Below are positions 1 through 5,364 of a DNA stretch of 7,998 nucleotides, piece by piece. The notes under the pieces were generated by a model. That model worked only from the letters and a program-made list of their open reading frames with translations, did not search any database and was not told the DNA's origin. Position 1 is the stretch's first letter. Each line of letters begins with the position of its first letter. This DNA is from Bacteroidota bacterium. Its GTDB lineage: Bacteria > Spirochaetota > Spirochaetia > JABMQR01. A program made the position numbers and the translations under genes. Location: positions 1-7,998 of the forward strand of contig JABMQR010000286.1 in NCBI GenBank assembly GCA_013202335.1, in the 5' to 3' direction.

Positions 1-75
1 ATCCAGAATCAAGGGGACCAAAGTGAATATGAGAAAATCTATGAAGGGCAAATAGATTTGGATTTAGGGGTGTGA
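1..75 (+). CDS. C-terminal end of an unidentified upstream gene (partial)
   Basis: Frame 1 is open from the window edge and ends at TGA 73-75, giving 24 residues that finish EYEKIYEGQIDLDLGV. The composition is mixed and charged, as in a real protein tail, and the other two + frames stop early (TAG at 53-55 and TGA at 24-26). The strongest support is context: a GC-rich hairpin followed by T residues begins at base 76, directly after the stop, as expected for a gene end plus terminator. The piece is too short to assign a family or function. It could be a chance open stretch. Confidence 0.4.
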   Translation: MQNQGDQSEYEKIYEGQIDLDLGV

Positions 76-109
76 TACCCCGTTGCTTGCGGCGGGGTAA
101 TTCATTTTT
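76..109 (+). terminator. Probable Rho-independent terminator of the upstream gene
   Basis: TACCCCG (76-82) pairs perfectly with CGGGGTA (93-99). The stem can extend inward through two G-U pairs and one G-C pair to a CTTG loop (86-89). The sequence ATTCATTTTT follows, with five T at 105-109. The T-tract starts a few bases away from the stem, so termination may be imperfect. The hairpin begins directly after the TGA at 73-75. An alternative is a dispersed hairpin repeat of the REP/MITE kind; one copy cannot settle this. Confidence 0.6.
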
Positions 110-136
110 GGTAATTACCATATCCTAGTGTATAAT
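108..136 (+). promoter_or_regulatory. Probable promoter of the AraC-type regulator gene
   Basis: TTGGTA (108-113) and TATAAT (131-136) are separated by exactly 17 bp. The -10 is a consensus match and the -35 matches 4 of 6 positions, so a housekeeping sigma-70-type promoter is likely, with transcription starting near 143. This leaves a leader of about 135 nt before the regulator's GTG start. The -35 lies almost wholly within the palindrome at 109-120, so a protein bound there would be expected to block RNA polymerase. Confidence 0.6.
109..120. promoter_or_regulatory. Perfect 12-bp palindrome over the -35, candidate operator
   Basis: TGGTAATTACCA is a perfect palindrome covering five of the six -35 bases of the predicted regulator promoter. 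The segment TAATTACCATA (112-122) matches TAATTACTGTA (2049-2059) in the gap upstream of the transporter operon at 9 of 11 positions. This makes it a candidate autoregulatory site for the encoded regulator. The assignment is inference from position and similarity; a short AT-rich palindrome could arise by chance. Confidence 0.4.
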
Positions 137-277
137 TTTTGTAACAGTGTTGTAGTAAATTCTTTCTTTTTAACTTGTCTATTGTAAAAGGGAGGTTCTC
201 TTATATGCATATATAGTATATCTGCATATTAATGTCAGGTTATTAGAGATACTCTAACTTAACTGGAGGTGAGAACA
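137..277 (+). other. Leader of the regulator gene with palindromes and a mini-ORF
   Basis: This stretch is expected to be transcribed from the promoter at 108-136. It holds a perfect palindrome TATATGCATATA (202-213), an inverted repeat TTAGAG-ATA-CTCTAA (243-257), and a four-codon reading frame ATG CAT ATA TAG (205-216) preceded nine bases earlier by GGGAGG (190-195). The regulator's own ribosome-binding site is GGAGGT at 265-270. I see no recognisable riboswitch or RNA gene. The palindromes may be operators or small hairpins near the translation start. Confidence 0.35.
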
Positions 278-2017
278 GTGGATTTTGTAGCTCCCATAAG
301 TATGTTTGAAACAAAAAGAAGCCCGGAATCATATGTCTACCAGAAGAGTAACCTTATATTGTGGTCAGGGAAATCGAAAAAAATCCCGGATTCTCCAGAC
401 CCAACCATAGAATATAGTGAGCTTTCTGAGGAGTATTGGTTTGATATGGAATTTGGATACCTGAATACAGAGAAACTCCCCCAAATACCTTCACCAAGAA
501 ATGGACCAAAAGGAAAGAAAATCATATGTATTAAAGCAGAATCCGATGCCTATCAGAAAGAGTGCGAGAAAAGTATGATCCGGATGGCTGCTGCCTTGGG
601 AATGGAGTTATCAATTGTTGTTACCGGATGGGATCATGAAGCTCAAAAAACGGGGATGGATCAAGCAATTGCCGCCGGACCTGACATGCTGGTAAATATT
701 CCAGGAATAATTTCCCAATCTAGTACTTGGTATGAAAAAGCTTATAAATCCGGAATTCCGATTATCAGTGCCACACTTACACCTGCGAATGAAGCATTCA
801 AATATCTAGTTGCCTGGTGCGGGCATGATGCATGGTCTGAATCTCGAATGTTGGCCCACACATTTGCAGAGTATATGAACTTCACAGGAGAATATTGTGT
901 GATACAGCATATGCCGGATACTTCAGCATATTATTCACGATCATATGGACTGATCACAGAATTAACCCGTATTGCTCCCAAAATGAAATTGGTTGCAATT
1001 GAATCAAGCTATTTGAGCGAAGAGATTACAGAACAGATAACTGCTAAGTGGATAGATACTTATGGTTCAAAGTTGAGGGGGATTATCAGTCCTAATGATA
1101 TTGCAGTACTGAAGGGAATAAACAAAGTACTGCATGTCAAGAATAGAGATGATATTATTAGGGTCTCCAATGGAACTACACGAGAAGGTTTACAATGCAT
1201 GAAATCTGGAGGGGTGCATGCTCTGACCTTTAAATCTCCTGAGTTGGATGGAGCATTGCCAATACAAATAGCTGCGGATTGGTTTAACGGTTTGTTGGTT
1301 GATCCAATAAGGTTTCTACCTACTCATATTATTACACACAACGATGTAGACGATTTCCTCAAAAGGCGGGACAATATTCAGGAAGTTGATTTAACACCGC
1401 TTGAAGAAGCAGTGAATAATCAGAATTTCGCGGATGTTGACAGGTTTTTTGACTCCATTTATTTAACATTCCTCTATACAAAAGTTATTTCCCTTGAACT
1501 ATTTCGGGGATTCACAATCGAGTTATTTTCAAAATTGATTAATCTCATTACTAGAAATAATTTAGAATTAGAACGTATTGTCGGAACGTATGAGTATATT
1601 TTTAGGAATCTTTTTAATCAGCCATCAATAGAAGCAACTCTAGAGTGGCTAAGAAATACTGCCCGAATAATTATTGAAGAAATACGTCTCAATTGCCATT
1701 TATCGCTCATACAGCAAGTATTGATCTCTGTAAATAAAAATCTTATGCACCCAATATCCCTAAAAGAAATATCATATGAGTTCAACATTTCTTCACGCTA
1801 TTTAGGAAAATTGTTTCGTGAAGAAACAGGTAAAACATTTAATGATTACATTAATGATACTCGAATTGAACAGGCAAAAAACTATCTGAATAACTCATCG
1901 ATGAGTGCAGCGGAAATTGCAAGGACAGTAGGGTTTTCCGATCCAAATTATTTCTATAAGCAATTCTCAAATCGTGTTGGGATGTCACCCACTGATTTTC
2001 GCTCTTTGAAAAATTGA
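278..2017 (+). CDS. AraC-family regulator with periplasmic-binding-protein-like sensor domain
   Basis: This predicted cytoplasmic one-component transcription factor has 579 residues. Residues 1 to about 77 are an unassigned N-terminal part. About 80-355 resemble a type-I (RbsB/Peripla_BP_4-like) sugar-binding fold, starting KGKKIICIKAESDAYQ and including AIAAGPDMLVNIPG. About 370-475 form a helical linker like that of YesN-type regulators. About 483-578 are a complete AraC domain with two helix-turn-helix units (SLKEISYEFNISSRYLGKLF and SAAEIARTVGFSDPNYFYKQ). There is no signal peptide or membrane segment, so the sensor reads an internal ligand. The plan recalls E. coli XylR, but the protein is much longer. 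GTG 278 is preferred because GGAGGT (265-270) lies 7 nt upstream; a GTG at 269 overlaps that site, and ATG 302 has none. It probably activates the downstream operon. The ligand is unknown. Confidence 0.9.
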   Translation: MDFVAPISMFETKRSPESYVYQKSNLILWSGKSKKIPDSPDPTIEYSELSEEYWFDMEFGYLNTEKLPQIPSPRNGPKGKKIICIKAESDAYQKECEKSMIRMAAALGMELSIVVTGWDHEAQKTGMDQAIAAGPDMLVNIPGIISQSSTWYEKAYKSGIPIISATLTPANEAFKYLVAWCGHDAWSESRMLAHTFAEYMNFTGEYCVIQHMPDTSAYYSRSYGLITELTRIAPKMKLVAIESSYLSEEITEQITAKWIDTYGSKLRGIISPNDIAVLKGINKVLHVKNRDDIIRVSNGTTREGLQCMKSGGVHALTFKSPELDGALPIQIAADWFNGLLVDPIRFLPTHIITHNDVDDFLKRRDNIQEVDLTPLEEAVNNQNFADVDRFFDSIYLTFLYTKVISLELFRGFTIELFSKLINLITRNNLELERIVGTYEYIFRNLFNQPSIEATLEWLRNTARIIIEEIRLNCHLSLIQQVLISVNKNLMHPISLKEISYEFNISSRYLGKLFREETGKTFNDYINDTRIEQAKNYLNNSSMSAAEIARTVGFSDPNYFYKQFSNRVGMSPTDFRSLKN

Positions 2018-2039
2018 TATTCAGGAAAATTAACTTTTT

Positions 2040-2059
2040 TACAGTACATAATTACTGTA
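2040..2059. promoter_or_regulatory. Inverted repeat TACAGTA-N6-TACTGTA, candidate operator
   Basis: TACAGTA (2040-2046) and TACTGTA (2053-2059) are perfect 7-bp inverted arms around a 6-bp spacer. The repeat sits just after the regulator's stop codon. No T-tract follows it on the + strand and none follows the mirror structure on the - strand, so it does not look like a terminator. It overlaps the first copy of the direct repeat at 2046-2077, so the two may be readings of one binding region. Confidence 0.4.
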
Positions 2060-2077
2060 CTCTGCACATTATTACTG
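2046..2077 (+). promoter_or_regulatory. Tandem direct repeat, candidate AraC-type activator site
   Basis: ACATAATTACTG (2046-2057) and ACATTATTACTG (2066-2077) differ at one base in twelve and lie 20 bp apart start to start, so they fall on nearly the same face of the helix. AraC-family proteins use two helix-turn-helix units per monomer and often bind direct repeats about two helical turns apart, as at araI. The pair ends 21 bp upstream of the predicted -35 (2099-2104), a suitable distance for activation. It is therefore the best candidate operator for the regulator encoded at 278-2017. The match to that protein is inference. Confidence 0.5.
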
Positions 2078-2098
2078 CAATATTCTTCATTTTTCTCG

Positions 2099-2127
2099 TT
2101 GAAAGTGTTTTTCCCTGACCATATAAT
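2099..2127 (+). promoter_or_regulatory. Promoter of the transporter-sulfatase-dehydrogenase operon
   Basis: TTGAAA (2099-2104) and TATAAT (2122-2127) are separated by exactly 17 bp, close to the sigma-70 consensus (5/6 and 6/6). Transcription should start near 2134, about 40 nt before the binding-protein ATG. Such a strong core promoter upstream of a carbohydrate operon suggests repression as well as activation. The CCCTG inverted repeat bracketing the -10 fits that idea. Confidence 0.7.
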
Positions 2128-2157
2128 AGATATTATCAAACAGGGAAATAATCCCTG
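2110..2157. promoter_or_regulatory. CCCTG inverted repeats bracketing the -10, with a 5'-UTR hairpin
   Basis: TTTCCCTG (2110-2117) and CAGGGAAA (2141-2148) are perfect 8-bp inverted arms centred almost on the -10 hexamer. The right arm also pairs with a third half-site: CAGGGA (2141-2146), AATAA, TCCCTG (2152-2157). With a start near 2134, only this second pairing lies within the transcript. It would form a 6-bp stem close to the mRNA 5' end and 5 nt before the AGGAGG ribosome-binding site. The DNA pattern could be an operator for a second, unlinked repressor; the RNA hairpin could protect the 5' end. Confidence 0.45.
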
Positions 2158-2173
2158 AAATTAGGAGGATTGT

Positions 2174-3538
2174 ATGAAAAAACTGTTCATACTGGCAATG
2201 CTTGTTCTATGTTCGTTATCACTGATAACTGCAGCAGGTGGGAGTGATGAATCTGGTACCACAGTATCAAGTGGTGATCCTTGGAAAGCTTACAGCGGTT
2301 CTAATATCAATGTACTAGGAATGAATCTTACGTATATCGAAGGATTGGAGCCATTGCTTGGGGATTTCAAGGAAAAAACCGGAATTGGTGTTAATTTCGA
2401 CTTATTTAATGAAGAAATAGCTCACCAGAAAGTAAAAACGGAATTGGCATCTAAATCCGGCGCATACGATATTGTCTGGGTTCAGGCGAACTGGTCAATT
2501 CCTTATGCCGAATCTGGTTGGTTGTATCCACTGGATTCACTTATTGAGAATGACGATGTGACATTTGAGGATACACTCGATAAGGATGATATTATTCCCA
2601 GTCTCCTTGATCTGATGAAATATGACGGCAAACTTTACGGATTACCATTCTTTGCTGCTACAATTATGACCTACTATCGAACCGATATTCTGGAGCAATA
2701 TGGGATAGATCCTTCACAACTGGATACAATTGAAGGGTTTGTGGATGCTGTTAAGACAGTCCATGATCCTGAGGGCGTTGCCGGAATTGCCATGCGTGGG
2801 CATCCTGGAGAGTCAAGCTGGCATTCAACGGTCTTTATCAAGGGATTAGGTGGAACCTATGTTGAGGATATAAAGAATGCTAACTATTTTCCTACATTCG
2901 ATACACCTGAAATGATTGAGTCGACTGAAATTTATGCTGACCTTCTTGCAAATTACAGTATACCTGGTGCAGTGAATGCTAAATATGATCAGGTAGTAAT
3001 TGCGATGCAGCAGGGTAATGTTGCTATTGCTATGGAAGGAGCTCCGCTTGGTGGCAGAATTCTCGATCCTGAAATATCTTTAGTGCGTGGAAAGGTTGGT
3101 TTCCGTGTAGTTCCAGGAGGACCAGGCGGCATAAATCCTGCGTTTACCGGGCATGGGTTTTCAATAAACAATGCCTCAAAGAAAAAAGAAGAAGCATGGT
3201 ACTTCCTGCAATGGTCAAACAGTTTTGAGACTACTAAAGAGATTGCTCTCACATCGAATCATATTGCTGTTCACAGGGACTCATTATGGAATGATCCAGA
3301 TTTCAGGGGAAAATGGAACTTGCCTGGGGAAGGGGACTTTCTAGCTACTTTCCAGAAAAGTCTGTCTTATGGCGACCCTGACTATCGTCCAAGAATAAAT
3401 GGCTGGTCTGAAGTGAACGCCTTATATGGAAATGCACTGCAGCAAGTAATGATTGGGGAAAAAACGGCTGCTGAAGCGATGAAGGAAACTCAGAAATCTG
3501 CAGTTGATATCCTGAAAAGATTACAATTTATTAAATAA
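2174..3538 (+). CDS. Sugar ABC transporter solute-binding protein (family 1)
   Basis: This is the periplasmic carbohydrate receptor that delivers ligand to the permeases encoded next. At 454 residues it has the usual length for SBP_bac_1 (MalE/UgpB-type) proteins. It starts with a basic n-region (MKK), a hydrophobic stretch and a likely signal-peptidase-I cleavage around TAA|GG (about residue 21). The only nearby Cys (13) lies inside the hydrophobic core with Leu at -1, a poor lipobox, so the protein is probably soluble and periplasmic. Family landmarks include DGKLYGLPFFAATIMTYYRT (151-170), AIAMEGAPLGGRI in the middle, and a C-terminal helix NALYGNALQQVMIGEKTAAEA. The start is supported by AGGAGG at 2163-2168, five bases upstream. 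It is the first gene of the operon. The ligand cannot be named, but the sulfatase downstream suggests a sulfated sugar. Confidence 0.93.
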   Translation: MKKLFILAMLVLCSLSLITAAGGSDESGTTVSSGDPWKAYSGSNINVLGMNLTYIEGLEPLLGDFKEKTGIGVNFDLFNEEIAHQKVKTELASKSGAYDIVWVQANWSIPYAESGWLYPLDSLIENDDVTFEDTLDKDDIIPSLLDLMKYDGKLYGLPFFAATIMTYYRTDILEQYGIDPSQLDTIEGFVDAVKTVHDPEGVAGIAMRGHPGESSWHSTVFIKGLGGTYVEDIKNANYFPTFDTPEMIESTEIYADLLANYSIPGAVNAKYDQVVIAMQQGNVAIAMEGAPLGGRILDPEISLVRGKVGFRVVPGGPGGINPAFTGHGFSINNASKKKEEAWYFLQWSNSFETTKEIALTSNHIAVHRDSLWNDPDFRGKWNLPGEGDFLATFQKSLSYGDPDYRPRINGWSEVNALYGNALQQVMIGEKTAAEAMKETQKSAVDILKRLQFIK

Positions 3539-3558
3539 TAAAATTGTAAAATAATTAA

Positions 3559-3595
3559 TGTCCTTCCCGAACGTCCAAAGAGGTTGGGAAGGACA
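3559..3595 (+). other. Intercistronic hairpin between binding protein and permeases
   Basis: TGTCCTTCCC (3559-3568) and GGGAAGGACA (3586-3595) form a perfect 10-bp stem, extended by a G-U and an A-U pair, with a loop of about 13 nt. CAATCAATATG follows rather than a U-run, so it is unlikely to be an efficient intrinsic terminator. Its place after a binding-protein gene and before the permease genes is typical of structures that protect the upstream mRNA from 3' decay, giving more binding protein than permease, as in malE-malF. The rest of the gap (3539-3558 and 3596-3646) shows no clear promoter. Confidence 0.6.
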
Positions 3596-3646
3596 ATCAA
3601 TATGAATGAATTTTACTGATAAGTATTCACTATTAGGAAATATTCG

Positions 3647-4516
3647 ATGAAAAGAAAAGACAAAACCTACATGATATTTATGTCTCCAGCAGTTTTCATC
3701 CTTATTGTGCTGACGATAGTCCCAATAGTTCTTCTGTTTACGTTTTCATTAACATCATGGTCACTTTTTAGACAGAACTCATTCCAATTTATTGGATTAG
3801 GGAACTTTATTCGTCTCTTCTCAGACCCGCGTGCCGTAAATTCTATTAAAGTTTCCTTTTACTATATTATTGTAAATACGGCTTTACAAATGTTGATAGG
3901 ATTTATTATTGCCTATTTTTTGTATACTGTGAAAAGGGGAACTGGTTTTCTTCGACCAATATTTCTTATCCCGATGCTTATACCTCCAGTAGTAGTCGGA
4001 TTGTCTTGGCGTGTTCTTTTTACACCTGATTTAGGAGGTATTAATTACTTACTTGAATTGTTACATCTATATGCTCCAGATTGGCTTTCAGTTCCTGCAA
4101 CTGCATTAATAGCGATAACCATTGCATCTGTATGGCAATGGACCCCTTTTGTCATGCTCATCCTCTTGGCTGGTTTAGAATCATTACCAACAGATTCTAT
4201 TGAAGCTGCTATTATCGATGGGGCGAATCAATTACAGCTTATACACAGGGTGATCATACCGTTACTTCAACCGGTATTGGTTGTGACTGTAATCCTTCGG
4301 ATAATCGAAGCTTTAGGAATCCTGCCGGTTATTTACATGATGACTGGAGGAGGTCCAGCACAATCAACTGAAGCTATCAATATTTATGCATTCGAGGCTG
4401 GATTTAATTACTTGGATATAGCATACGCGTCATCTCTTCTGGTGATATTCGTATTCATTATGTTGATTTTCTCAACACCCTTTATCATCTCAACGCTCAA
4501 GGGAGGAAGAAAATGA
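3647..4516 (+). CDS. Sugar ABC transporter permease, MalF/UgpA type
   Basis: This is an inner-membrane subunit that forms half of the sugar channel. Its 289 residues contain six likely membrane helices, at about 10-35, 70-93, 103-124, 152-176, 207-231 and 258-282. The cytoplasmic EAA loop that docks on the ATPase is clear: SIEAAIIDGANQLQLIHRVI (184-203), followed by IPLLQP with the conserved Pro. The segment MMTGGGPAQSTEAINIYAFE (231-250) is typical of the first permease of CUT1-type systems. A modest ribosome-binding site (AGGAA, 3635-3639) lies 7 nt upstream. The gene ends in ATGA shared with the next permease, implying translational coupling. No ATPase gene is adjacent, as is common for systems that share one MsmK/UgpC-like ATPase. 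Confidence 0.94.
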   Translation: MKRKDKTYMIFMSPAVFILIVLTIVPIVLLFTFSLTSWSLFRQNSFQFIGLGNFIRLFSDPRAVNSIKVSFYYIIVNTALQMLIGFIIAYFLYTVKRGTGFLRPIFLIPMLIPPVVVGLSWRVLFTPDLGGINYLLELLHLYAPDWLSVPATALIAITIASVWQWTPFVMLILLAGLESLPTDSIEAAIIDGANQLQLIHRVIIPLLQPVLVVTVILRIIEALGILPVIYMMTGGGPAQSTEAINIYAFEAGFNYLDIAYASSLLVIFVFIMLIFSTPFIISTLKGGRK

Positions 4517-5358
4517 AAAAAATAATATTAGGAAAACATTCAAGAACAGCAAGTCGAACAATTATTTACATAATCCTTATTTTATTCTTTTTGTTTACAG
4601 TCGGCCCTTTGTTATGGCTTATAAGTTTATCAGTAAAAACTCAGCTCCAGGCATTTGCAAATCCTCCAGTGATATTCTTTTTACCAACATGGGATAATTA
4701 TCGGAGATTGTTTATGGAGACTGACTTCCTGCGGTTTTTTATGAATAGCCTTATTATTTCAACATCTGCAACAGCACTATGTCTGGTAATTGGTACTCCT
4801 GCAGCTTTCGGGTTAGTTCGTATGAAAAGCAAAGCAAAAAATGTAATACTGTCTTGGATTATACTTATGCGTATGGCTCCAGCGATGACTTTTGTTATTC
4901 CATTTTTTATAGCTTTCTCCCAAACTAATCTAATTGATTCTCGTATTGGGTTGATTATTTCATATTTTACATTCAATCTGCCGCTGGTCATCTGGCTGAT
5001 GCGGTCATTTTTTATTGATATCAGTGAATCCCTTGAAGAGGCCGCTACAATAGATGGAGCCTCGGTACTCCAAACTTTCAGTAAAGTCATTATTCCTATT
5101 ACACTCCCTGGTATAGCTTCGGCTGGAATACTTACATTTATTATGTGCTGGAATGAATTCATATTTGCATTGATCCTAACGCGAAACAAGGCAGTAACAG
5201 CGGCAATCGGAATTGTCAATCTTATGAAATATGAAGGAACTGAATGGGGAATGATGGGAGCCGGTGCAGTAATTCTGATAATACCTGCAATTCTAATTGC
5301 ATTTTTGGTTGGGAAATCTTTAGTACAAGGTTTAACAAAAGGTGCCTTAAAGGAGTAA
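4513..5358 (+). CDS. Sugar ABC transporter permease, MalG/UgpE type
   Basis: This is the second inner-membrane half of the channel and pairs with the permease encoded just upstream. Its 281 residues carry a basic N-terminus and six likely helices at about 15-40, 76-102, 110-136, 144-165, 200-224 and 247-269. The EAA loop is well conserved: SLEEAATIDGASVLQTFSKV (173-192), then IIPITLPG. The C-terminal KSLVQGLTKGALKE is characteristic of MalG-type permeases. The start ATG overlaps the previous stop (ATGA, 4513-4516), and GGGAGG (4501-4506) serves as ribosome-binding site inside the upstream gene. A 232-codon open frame on the opposite strand (4698-5396) is a shadow of this gene. Confidence 0.94.
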   Translation: MKKIILGKHSRTASRTIIYIILILFFLFTVGPLLWLISLSVKTQLQAFANPPVIFFLPTWDNYRRLFMETDFLRFFMNSLIISTSATALCLVIGTPAAFGLVRMKSKAKNVILSWIILMRMAPAMTFVIPFFIAFSQTNLIDSRIGLIISYFTFNLPLVIWLMRSFFIDISESLEEAATIDGASVLQTFSKVIIPITLPGIASAGILTFIMCWNEFIFALILTRNKAVTAAIGIVNLMKYEGTEWGMMGAGAVILIIPAILIAFLVGKSLVQGLTKGALKE

Positions 5359-5364
5359 TTACAA

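Noticed and set aside
2040..2059. TACAGTA-N6-TACTGTA as the terminator of the regulator gene
   Set aside because: The stem is AT-rich and no T-tract follows on the + strand. The T-run lies before it, so an operator is more plausible.
1954..2139. 61-codon - strand frame across the regulator end and intergenic gap
   Set aside because: It runs through the operon promoter and candidate operator and has no family features.
2186..2236. Lipoprotein signal for the solute-binding protein
   Set aside because: The only nearby Cys (residue 13) lies inside the hydrophobic core with Leu at -1. The TAA|GG site is a better signal-peptidase-I cleavage.
2989..3252. 87-codon - strand frame within the binding-protein gene
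   Set aside because: It is a shadow of a well-supported family-1 solute-binding protein, with no domain of its own.
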